A stretch of DNA of 24,225 bases from Methylocystaceae bacterium (GTDB lineage Bacteria; Pseudomonadota; Alphaproteobacteria; Rhizobiales; Beijerinckiaceae), in assembly GCA_003152255.1 (NCBI GenBank), contig PLZT01000154.1, positions 1-24,225 on the forward strand, read 5' to 3'. A program made the position numbers and the translations under genes. Shown one piece after another: positions 6,591 through 14,968 of the stretch. How positions within the stretch are numbered: the first letter of the stretch is position 1; every line of letters starts with the position of its first letter. The notes under the pieces were generated by a model. It did no database searches. It was not told the origin of the DNA and worked only from the letters and a program-made list of their open reading frames with translations.

Positions 6591-7655
6591 TTGGCGGACA
6601 ATCCCTATAGCTCCCTACCCGACCATCGCTTCTGGCGCAAGGCGGTGGCGTCGCTGCCGCCCTTCGCTTTGGATCCGATTATCGCCACGCCCTTCAAAAT
6701 TTCCCCGCGCGACAAGGTGGCGACCGCTGGAAGCTGCTTCGCGCAGGAAATCGCGCACCGCCTCCAGCAAAGCGGTTATCACTATTATTTGCCGGAACGG
6801 CCGCCGGAAGGCATGTCCGCGGCGGAGGCCGAGCGGCGCAATTACTCGATGTATTCCTGTCGCTACGGCAATTTGTACACCACGACGCAACTCTTGCAGC
6901 TGATCCAGCGCGCCTACGGCGATTTCACGCCGGATCTCGACGTCTGGACCACGGACGACGGCCGCGTCGTCGATCCCTTCCGTCCGCGCATCGAGCCGGA
7001 GGGCTATGCGAACGCCGAGGAGATGCGGGCCGATCGCATCCGGCATTTCGCCGCCGTGCGCGAAATGATCGAGACGATGGATGTTTTCGTCTTCACCTTC
7101 GGTCTAACGGAGTGCTGGCGCCATAAGTCCGACGGCGCGGTTTTGCAGCTCGCGCCCGGCGTCGCCGGCGGCGATTATGACCCGCGATCCTATGAATTCT
7201 GGAACATGACCGTCGGCGAGGTGGTGCGCGATTTTCTCGCCTCGGCCGATCTGATACACGCGAAGAATCCCAACGCGCGAATGATTCTTTCGGTCTCCCC
7301 GGTGTCGATCATCGCGACCAGCGAAGACCGGCATGTGCTCGTCTCCAACTCCGCCTCCAAGGCCATTCTTCGCGCGGCGGCGGACGAGGTCGTGCGTTCG
7401 CGCGAGAACATCGCCTATTTTCCGTCCTACGACCTCGTGACGGCGGCGCCCAACGCCGCGCGTTTTTACGGAGACGACACGCGCAGAATCAATTCCTTCG
7501 GGATAGACCGCACGATGAAAATGTTCTTCGATCATTTCACGTCGCGGCCCACGGACCAGCAAGGCGCCGTTCAGGCGCTTCAACTCGATGTCGCGGCGGA
7601 GGCCAAAAGCAACGCAAGGGTCGTCTGCGACGAAGAGGCGATCGAATCGGCGTAA
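6591..7655 (+). CDS. GSCFA-domain protein (SGNH-like)
   Basis: The family-naming motif appears as AGSCFA at residues 46-51 (Ser48 the likely nucleophile), followed by AQEIAHRLQQSG. FTFGLTECWRH (169-179), MILSVSPVS and YFPSYDLV (276-283) are further GSCFA landmarks. The family belongs to the SGNH/GDSL hydrolase clan and occurs in polysaccharide and capsule loci; the reaction is not well established. The usual terminal Asp-x-x-His is not obvious: the region reads FYGDDTRRINSFG (292-304), so catalysis may differ or be lost. The start is a TTG at 6591, chosen because GAGGAG lies eight bases upstream; another TTG at 6564 lacks this. It is divergent from the WcbI gene. Confidence 0.82.
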   Translation: MADNPYSSLPDHRFWRKAVASLPPFALDPIIATPFKISPRDKVATAGSCFAQEIAHRLQQSGYHYYLPERPPEGMSAAEAERRNYSMYSCRYGNLYTTTQLLQLIQRAYGDFTPDLDVWTTDDGRVVDPFRPRIEPEGYANAEEMRADRIRHFAAVREMIETMDVFVFTFGLTECWRHKSDGAVLQLAPGVAGGDYDPRSYEFWNMTVGEVVRDFLASADLIHAKNPNARMILSVSPVSIIATSEDRHVLVSNSASKAILRAAADEVVRSRENIAYFPSYDLVTAAPNAARFYGDDTRRINSFGIDRTMKMFFDHFTSRPTDQQGAVQALQLDVAAEAKSNARVVCDEEAIESA

Positions 7656-7707
7656 AAATCGGCTTTTTCCAGCCAACCGCCCGCTTCACCCAAAAAGGAT
7701 GCAATCC

Positions 7708-8136
7708 ATGGTCATCGGTTCCCTCGCACTCGCCGCCGCTGGCGGCTTCGTCGGCGCGTCGCTCTATGTCAATTATGTCGAACAGCCCGCCCGCATGGCG
7801 CTGGACGACGCCGCTCTGGCGAAGGAGTGGGAGCCCTCGGACCATCGCGGTTTCGTCGTGCTCGCCGGTCTCGCCTTGGTGTCGGCGATATTCGGCTTCA
7901 TCGCCTTTCGCGAACTCGACGACGTGCGTTGGCTGCTTGGCGCGCTCGTGATCATCGCCAGCTGGCCGTACACCTATTTCACGATCGTGCCGCTCAACAA
8001 CCGCATCCTGGCGCTGATCGACGGCGAAGGGGCGCATGAGGCGCGCGGCGTCATCAAGCTGTGGGGCCTGTTGGAGCTTGGTCAAACCGGCATCGGCCTG
8101 CTCGCGGTCCTGGTCTATCTCTGGGCTGCGGGCTGA
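7708..8136 (+). CDS. DUF1772 family membrane protein
   Basis: The 142-residue protein shows the DUF1772 layout: four predicted membrane helices (about 2-20, 48-66, 73-92, 119-140), an early GGFVGASLYVNYVEQPAR segment and the conserved WPYTYFTIVPLNNRI after helix 3. Members are called anthrone oxygenase-like in some annotations, but no activity can be inferred here. The ATG at 7708 is chosen because AGGA (7695-7698) is nine bases upstream; an ATG at 7699 directly abuts it. The gene starts 52 bases after the GSCFA stop and ends 32 bases before lpd, so the three could be one transcript, though functions differ. Confidence 0.85.
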   Translation: MVIGSLALAAAGGFVGASLYVNYVEQPARMALDDAALAKEWEPSDHRGFVVLAGLALVSAIFGFIAFRELDDVRWLLGALVIIASWPYTYFTIVPLNNRILALIDGEGAHEARGVIKLWGLLELGQTGIGLLAVLVYLWAAG

Positions 8137-8168
8137 GCCATCAGGCGCGACAAGGGGGGCCAGGCTTG

Positions 8169-9579
<1,411 letters not shown>

Positions 9580-9596
<17 letters not shown>

Positions 9597-9635
9597 GGCG
9601 GTTTCGGGGCGATTCACATCTAGGGCGGTTTCGGG
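9580..9635. repeat. 27-bp tandem duplication across the lpd stop codon
   Basis: Bases 9580-9608 are repeated exactly at 9607-9635 (period 27). Copy one holds the final codons and TAG stop (9594-9596) of lpd. Copy two repeats the same sequence downstream as non-coding DNA, so the protein is unaffected. Confidence 0.9.
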
Positions 9636-9684
9636 CCAAGTGGCTGCCGGTTCGCATCAAGCGGATTGGGGGCGAGCCGGCGCG

Positions 9685-9921
9685 CTAACTCTTCTTGGTT
9701 TGCCGCTCGCCCTGGCTGAAATTGGACAAATCACCCGACAGCGCCGCGGCCCGGCGCCAGGACTTGGCGATGGCGGGATACTTTATCTCCGAGGCGATCT
9801 TGGCGACCTGCTTTCGCAAATCGACGCCGCCACAGGATGGGCAAGTCGGGATGTCCGACGAGCGAACCAGCAGCTCGAACTCGGCGTTGCAAGTCTGGCA
9901 GACGTAATCATACAGTGGCAT
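9685..9921 (-). CDS. FmdB-family zinc-ribbon protein
   Basis: The 78-residue protein opens MPLYDYVCQTC, the standard FmdB beginning, with two CxxC pairs (Cys8/Cys11 and Cys27/Cys30 in CPSC) that should bind one zinc. A Lys/Arg- and Ser-rich tail follows. The family is named after a putative regulator in the formamidase locus of Methylophilus, but most members have no known role. The ATG at 9921 has a GAGGA ribosome-binding site four bases away, so the longer in-frame reading upstream is rejected. It is convergent with lpd and divergent from the methyltransferase gene. Confidence 0.9.
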   Translation of the reverse strand: MPLYDYVCQTCNAEFELLVRSSDIPTCPSCGGVDLRKQVAKIASEIKYPAIAKSWRRAAALSGDLSNFSQGERQTKKS

Positions 9922-10243
9922 CAAATCCTCGCGGCGCGGCCGGGGCGATAAGCGGATGGGCTTCCCGTTAGCGAGCAAGCAATTTCTTTGCCAATGCCGC
10001 TTGTCGCGCCGACAACAGAAACGAGGTCACCTCGCCAAACGACGGCAAATCGTCTTCGTGGAGAGACTCGCGGGCGCGGAAAAGGCGCCAATCGTGGAAG
10101 CTGGCTCGTTCGGGGAACGTAGGATAGGGCTGGTTAACCTTTGGATTGCAAAACCGTTAGGTTGGGCGATTCCACGGTGCGAACCCTCGGACGCGTCGAT
10201 TTCGGCCAGACTTGCCATACGCGGATCCCACAAGGCGACCACC
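9922..10243. other. 322-bp intergenic region, no gene seen
   Basis: This space separates the divergent FmdB and methyltransferase genes and must hold both promoters. I see no convincing -35/-10 pair, RNA gene or repeat. AACCT (10136-10140) and AGGTT (10159-10163) are loosely inverted but too short to call. An open frame runs through it into the methyltransferase, but its residues look non-coding. Confidence 0.5.
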
Positions 10244-11287
10244 ATGACCAGACAAATAATTTGCGCCGCCTGCGAGGCCGCCGATCCGGAGGTCGTCGTC
10301 ATTGGGGGATTGCGACGCACATCTTGTCCTCACTGTCATCACTCGCAACGCATCGACATCGAGCCGTTCGACTACACCCACTTCGCGATGGGGAGCACCG
10401 GCATCGCGGCGGAACGACTTAGAGCTCAGGCCGACTTCATCGCCACGCGACTTAGCGACGGCGTCCGGGCTCTCGAGGTCGGCTGCGCCGCTGGCGACCT
10501 CGCGCAGGCGCTACGCGAACGCCGTTCATTCGCAACCTACGACGGCGTCGAGTTTTCGCCGGCCCGCGAACGCGCGGCCGAACGCCTCGATCACGTTTTC
10601 GACGCTCCGCTTGAAAGCCTGCTCACCTCCGGCGCGATCGAGGAGGCGAGCTACGACGTGGTTCCGTCCTCGCATTGCCTCGAACATCTCGACGATCCTT
10701 CGGCGATGATCGCGGCGATGCGACGCGCGCTCAAGCCCGACGGTCTGCTGTTCATCGAAACGCCAAACCGCTCCGGCCATGCGCGGCTGCCTTTCGACGA
10801 CAATCGCTCGCATATTCACTTCTTCGGCGTTTTATCGCTGACGCGCCTGCTCGCGCGTCACGGTCTGGAAACGGTCGCGGTGGAGACGGGAGCGCGGCTC
10901 GATGCGCGCTATTCCGACTCGCTGCGCGCGCTCGCGCGGGTTCGCGCGGCTCCCGCCGTCGAAGCGCCCCTGCTTTCCGACCACCCATCGCTGGCGGGCG
11001 TCGATAAAGTCGTCGTTTGGGGCGCCGGCCGGATGGTGGAAGAAATGCTTGAACACTATTTCGACCCGGCCCGTATCGCCTTTTTCGTTGATAAGGACGA
11101 GCGCAAACATGGAACCATCCGCTTCGGCGCGCCGGTGCGGGGACCGGACGCTCTCGCGCAAGGCGCCAATTGGATCGTGCTCGTCAATTCGCTCGAAATG
11201 GAGTCCGCGATACGCGCCGAAATCGACGCGCATCATCGCGCGCGGGTCGCTCGCGTTGTCGGCGTTAGCGAACTGCTGGATTCTTGA
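10244..11287 (+). CDS. zinc-ribbon / SAM methyltransferase / C-terminal Rossmann protein
   Basis: The 347-residue protein has three visible parts. Residues 1-35 hold two Cys pairs (Cys7/Cys10, Cys28/Cys31) resembling a zinc ribbon. Residues 60-215 are a class I SAM methyltransferase with motif I LEVGCAAGDL (77-86), an acidic GVEFS at the end of strand 2, the SHCLEHLDDP motif (143-152) and LKPDGLLFIETPN. Residues 253-340 look like a second nucleotide-binding fold, KVVVWGAGRMVEEML (255-269), with FVDKDERKHG (281-290). The layout recalls sugar C-methyltransferases, which combine an N-terminal zinc site, a methyltransferase and a C-terminal Rossmann domain. The substrate is unknown. The ATG at 10244 has AAGG eight bases upstream. 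The flippase gene follows on the same strand. Confidence 0.78.
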   Translation: MTRQIICAACEAADPEVVVIGGLRRTSCPHCHHSQRIDIEPFDYTHFAMGSTGIAAERLRAQADFIATRLSDGVRALEVGCAAGDLAQALRERRSFATYDGVEFSPARERAAERLDHVFDAPLESLLTSGAIEEASYDVVPSSHCLEHLDDPSAMIAAMRRALKPDGLLFIETPNRSGHARLPFDDNRSHIHFFGVLSLTRLLARHGLETVAVETGARLDARYSDSLRALARVRAAPAVEAPLLSDHPSLAGVDKVVVWGAGRMVEEMLEHYFDPARIAFFVDKDERKHGTIRFGAPVRGPDALAQGANWIVLVNSLEMESAIRAEIDAHHRARVARVVGVSELLDS

Positions 11288-11662
11288 CGGGCGACGGCCG
11301 CGGCTCCTTCGACGAGAACAATCGGAGTGTCTAGATCGCGGCAAGCACGCCTCAAGTAGGCGCACGCGTCGGCGAACGACGGCAACCAATTTCTTTCCGT
11401 TTGCGATTAACTAAGACCGATCCACGCGCGCCTCAAAGATCACGCTCGCCGCGCTTCGCGAAATTGTTTCGCGGTCTGTTAACGCATTTGTATTAACATT
11501 TCTCAGCGCGCCCCATCACAGCAAAGCAACGAAATTGGCGCCGGCTTCGCGTTTCGTCGCGTCACGATGAAAAAGCGCCTCCGATCGGCGAAAGCGCCGT
11601 TCTCCAAAGCTCTTGCGGGGTTGGGTTTGCTTAACGAGAAAACCGCGCGGCCAGGAGACGGC
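11288..11662. other. 375-bp region before the flippase start, no separate gene seen
   Basis: It contains a hairpin, CGCGAAA (11457-11463) with TTTCGCG (11467-11473) around TTG, without a T-tract, and then an AT-rich stretch with two TTAAC words (11479, 11493) where the flippase promoter may lie. From 11567 the flippase frame is already open, so a longer N-terminus is possible; no ribosome-binding site precedes that ATG. Confidence 0.45.
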
Positions 11663-13027
11663 ATGGAGGTCCTTGCGAGCCTGGAAGCAAAACCAGCTAG
11701 CCGCGCGAAAGGCGCTAAGCGCCGAGGCTCCGGCCCTTTGGCGGTGCGCGGCGAGCGCCGCGGGCGGCAAGCGGCGTTCTCGTCCTTCGCCGGCGTGGCT
11801 CAACGGCTGCTGCAGATAGCCGGCACGCTCATCGTGATGCCCATGGTTCTGCATGCGGTCGGTTCGGAGGGATTTGGCGTTTGGGCCGCGGCGGCCTCCT
11901 TCTTCTGGATGACGGTGGTCGTCGATTTCGGCGTCGGCCAGGCCCTGCTGACCAGTGTCGCGCAAAACGTCGCGCGGGGCGACATCGCGGAAATCCGCCG
12001 CCAGATCGGAGCCGCGCTGCTGGTGTCGCTCGTCCTGGGCATGGCGGGAGCGATTCTCGCCGCCGCGATCATTCCCCGGGTCGCGTCGCCTCAGGTCGCG
12101 GACGCCTATCTGATCGCGGCGGTCCTCCTTTCGATCAACATCCCGCTTAGCTTGACGGGCAATGTCTGGACCGGCCTGCAACGTTTCCACATGACGTCGG
12201 CGTGGGAAACATTTCAAACCATTGTCACGGTCTGCGGCCTATTCGTCCTGACCCGCTTTTCGACCGACACACGCTATTACGTCGCCGTCACCGCCGGCGG
12301 CCTGCTCGTCGCGAACGTCGCCAGCACGATCAATCTTTACTCGCGATATCCCGAGCTGCTGCCGTCCTTGCGACTGCCTTCGGCGAGCCGTTGCCTGGCG
12401 CTGATGCAAAGGGGCGCCCCTTTCTTCATCCTCAGCGTCGCCGCCACGCTCGCCATCAATCTGGACAGCGTCATAGCGCTATCGCGGCTTGGAGCGGACG
12501 CCGCGTCGCGCATGGCGGTGGCGCAAAGGGCCTGCCTGACGGCGCTCGGACTGCTGTGGGTCGTGACGCAGCCGCTGTGGCCCGCCGTTACGGACGCCGC
12601 GACGCGTGGCGATCACCTCTGGGTGCGCAAGGGAATTCTCGGTGGCGCCATCGTGGTGACGCTATGCGCGGCGACCGGCGGCGCGATCCTGATTCTGTTC
12701 GGCCAGCCGCTTCTCGACCTATGGATGGGCGGCGGCATGAAACTGGGTCAGGACGTTCTGTGGGCGATGGCCGCCTGGATCGCCATGCTGTCCCTCGGGC
12801 GTATCGTCGACGTGCTGCTCAACGGGCTCGGCGCCGTGTGGTTTCAGGCGCGCGTGGCGATCGCCTATAGCGCGCTCGCCTTTTTGCTGAAATTCCAGCT
12901 GGCGCCGTCCTTCGGCGTCGCCGGCATTCTGGCGGCGACCGCCATCGCCTACGGCCTCACCTACGCCCCCGCCTATATCTGGTGGCTGACGCGCTGGCTG
13001 CGCGACGCGAATTCGCGCACGGCCTGA
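11663..13027 (+). CDS. polysaccharide flippase (Wzx-like, MOP superfamily)
   Basis: This 454-residue integral membrane protein has about 12 hydrophobic segments, a basic cytoplasmic N-terminus (about 1-37), and typical Wzx/MOP wording: a first helix ending MVLHAVGSEGFGVWAAAASF (61-80), then DFGVGQALLTSVAQNVARGD (88-107). Such proteins flip lipid-linked sugar repeat units across the inner membrane. The start at 11663 is favoured by AGGAG five bases upstream; an in-frame ATG at 11567 would add 32 basic residues but lacks a ribosome-binding site. No polymerase or glycosyltransferase is adjacent. It is convergent with the ThDP enzyme gene and may share a pathway with it and with the methyltransferase upstream. 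Confidence 0.85.
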   Translation: MEVLASLEAKPASRAKGAKRRGSGPLAVRGERRGRQAAFSSFAGVAQRLLQIAGTLIVMPMVLHAVGSEGFGVWAAAASFFWMTVVVDFGVGQALLTSVAQNVARGDIAEIRRQIGAALLVSLVLGMAGAILAAAIIPRVASPQVADAYLIAAVLLSINIPLSLTGNVWTGLQRFHMTSAWETFQTIVTVCGLFVLTRFSTDTRYYVAVTAGGLLVANVASTINLYSRYPELLPSLRLPSASRCLALMQRGAPFFILSVAATLAINLDSVIALSRLGADAASRMAVAQRACLTALGLLWVVTQPLWPAVTDAATRGDHLWVRKGILGGAIVVTLCAATGGAILILFGQPLLDLWMGGGMKLGQDVLWAMAAWIAMLSLGRIVDVLLNGLGAVWFQARVAIAYSALAFLLKFQLAPSFGVAGILAATAIAYGLTYAPAYIWWLTRWLRDANSRTA

Positions 13028-13063
13028 CTCTTCGACGACGGGAAGGCAAGACGCGCTCGGCTT

Positions 13064-14941
13064 TCACGCCGGTTCGCGCGTCCTGTCCTGACGCGGCGCC
13101 AGATGCTCGGGAACCGATTCCGAGGCAGGGTCGAGCGGCACGATCATATTGGCGCGGAATTCGTCGCGTGGCAGCAGCGGCGACATATCTTCGAGCGGCA
13201 TGGAGCGCATGGAGCCGTCGGCCTGCGGCAGAGCCGCCGACTTCGGGAACAACGCCTCGTCGGCGACGAGCCGCACGTCGACGAGAAGCGGGCCTTCATG
13301 CGTCAGCGCGCGCTGCAAGCCGTCGCGCAGATCGGCCGCGTCCTCGATGCGGAAGGCGTCCCAGCCGAACGTCTTGGCGAGCGCCACGAAATCGGGGATT
13401 TCGAGTTTCGAGCTCGGGCCGCTGCCGACGTAGCGCCCCTCGAAATAATTGCGCTGCGTGTTGCGGATCGAGGCGTAGCCGCCATTGTTGAAGACGATGA
13501 GGCGCAGCGGCAGGCGCAGACTGGCGATCGTCTGCAACTCCTGCAGATTCATCATCAGCGAGCCGTCGCTCTCCAACCCGACGAAGGGGCGCCCGTCCGA
13601 GGCCATATAGGCGCCGATCATCGCGGGCAGGCCATAGCCCATCGCGCCGAGGCCGGAGGTGAGGAACACCCTCTGCCCCTCCTTGTTCTGGAAGCCGGTG
13701 TAGAAAAATTCGACGGCGAGGCCCGAACTGCCGGTCACGATCAGCGAATTGGGCGACAATTCGTCCGAGAGCGTTTGCGTCAGATGGAAATGGCCGATCG
13801 GGCCGCGCGCGGGAAAAGGCGCGCCGTCATTGACGGGATAGCGGCGCTTCCAGTCGGCGCAGCGGGCGAGCCACGCCCGGCGGTCGCGCGGAGCGCCCGC
13901 TTGCGCGAGCGGCAGAAGTGCGTCGATGAACGCCTTGGCGTCGGCTTCGACGCGCATGGCGAACCCATCCATCCCGGCGAATTTCGCGAGTTCGGCGGGG
14001 TCCACGTCGACGACGATCTTGCGCGCGCAGCGGCCGAATTTCTCGGGGTTGTACGCGGTCACGACATTGTCGAGGCGCGCGCCGATCGCGATGAGGAGAT
14101 CGGCGTTCTGGACGGCGAAATTGGGCGCGCGCAGGGCGACGACGCCCGGCTTGCCGACGCTCAGGGGATGATCCGCCGGGATCAGATCGGCGGCGTTCCA
14201 GGTGGTGACGACGGGAACGCCCAGCGCCTCGTAAAGCGACCTGAATTGCGCGGCGGCCTCGGCCAGCCGCACGCCATGGCCGGCGAGGATGATCGGGCGT
14301 TCGGCCGCCGCGATCATGTCGATCACCCGGGCGCAATCCGCCGCGAGTTCGGACGCCTTGCCCGCCTCGGCGGCCGGCGGCGCGTAGCCGCGCAGCGCCT
14401 CGGCGTCGATCACGCTGTTCTGCACGTCGAGCGGAATGTCGATCCACACCGGCCCGCGCCGCCCCGTCGTCGCGAGATGCACGGCCTGTTCGAGATGAAA
14501 TCTTATGTCGGCGGGATCGAGCACGGTGGCGGCGTATTTGGTGATGGGACGCACGATCGAGACGATGTCGACCTCTTGCGGCCCCATCTGGCGAACGCCG
14601 CTGTCGCCAATGAGATCGGCGCGCTTCACCTGACCCGAAATGATCAGCAAGGGCACGGATTCGATCCAGGCGCCGGCGCAGCCCGTCACCGCGTTGGTGC
14701 CGCCGGGGCCTGTCGTCACCAGCGCGACGCCCAGCCTTCCGTTGATGCGCGAATAGGCCTCCGCCGCGATGGAGGAGGCCTGCTCGTGATGGTTGGCGAC
14801 ATAGGTCAAACGAGGCTGCGCGCCGAACGCGTCGACGAGATACATGGAGCCGCCGCCGGGCACGAGGAACACGCAACCGACGCCCTGGTCGGCGACGAAT
14901 CCGGCGACATAGTCGGCGAGACGAACGGGGTTTGACGACAT
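13064..14941 (-). CDS. thiamine-diphosphate enzyme, acetolactate synthase-like large subunit
   Basis: The 625-residue protein has the three-domain ThDP fold of acetolactate synthase. The pyrimidine-binding domain (about 5-170) has the catalytic Glu53 in HHEQAS and GPGGTNAVTG (78-87). The central domain is about 200-345. The pyrophosphate-binding domain (about 385-565) has ESDGSLMMN (457-465) and the closing NN (485-486), the Mg/ThDP signature. The 60-residue tail ends LEDMSPLLPRDEFRANMIVP, which I recall from ThDP enzymes in LPS/O-antigen loci rather than IlvB. No small subunit (IlvN) is nearby. It follows the NeuB-cupin gene by 27 bases on the same strand, so a sugar-linked carboligase is likelier than branched-chain amino acid synthesis. 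The start has AAGGA upstream. Confidence 0.85.
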   Translation of the reverse strand: MSSNPVRLADYVAGFVADQGVGCVFLVPGGGSMYLVDAFGAQPRLTYVANHHEQASSIAAEAYSRINGRLGVALVTTGPGGTNAVTGCAGAWIESVPLLIISGQVKRADLIGDSGVRQMGPQEVDIVSIVRPITKYAATVLDPADIRFHLEQAVHLATTGRRGPVWIDIPLDVQNSVIDAEALRGYAPPAAEAGKASELAADCARVIDMIAAAERPIILAGHGVRLAEAAAQFRSLYEALGVPVVTTWNAADLIPADHPLSVGKPGVVALRAPNFAVQNADLLIAIGARLDNVVTAYNPEKFGRCARKIVVDVDPAELAKFAGMDGFAMRVEADAKAFIDALLPLAQAGAPRDRRAWLARCADWKRRYPVNDGAPFPARGPIGHFHLTQTLSDELSPNSLIVTGSSGLAVEFFYTGFQNKEGQRVFLTSGLGAMGYGLPAMIGAYMASDGRPFVGLESDGSLMMNLQELQTIASLRLPLRLIVFNNGGYASIRNTQRNYFEGRYVGSGPSSKLEIPDFVALAKTFGWDAFRIEDAADLRDGLQRALTHEGPLLVDVRLVADEALFPKSAALPQADGSMRSMPLEDMSPLLPRDEFRANMIVPLDPASESVPEHLAPRQDRTREPA

Positions 14942-14968
14942 GAAACACGTTTCCTTGATGCGCGCCGC

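Noticed and set aside
10111..10140. GGAAC near 10116 as a second EcfG promoter before the methyltransferase
   Set aside because: No CGTT at 16-17 bases' spacing.
11457..11473. CGCGAAA/TTTCGCG hairpin as terminator of the methyltransferase gene
   Set aside because: It lies 170 bases after the stop and lacks a T-tract; kept only as part of the intergenic description.
11567..11662. Longer N-terminus for the flippase from the ATG at 11567
   Set aside because: No ribosome-binding site there, while the ATG at 11663 has AGGAG five bases upstream; the longer form remains possible.
13103..14935. 610-codon plus-strand open frame opposite the ThDP enzyme
   Set aside because: Exact antisense of a gene with a full ThDP signature; residues are His/Arg/Gly-rich with no motif.
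13064..14941. Reading the ThDP enzyme as biosynthetic acetolactate synthase IlvB
   Set aside because: No regulatory small subunit or ilvC nearby, an LPS-locus-type C-terminus, and pairing with a NeuB-type gene; acetolactate activity is still not excluded.
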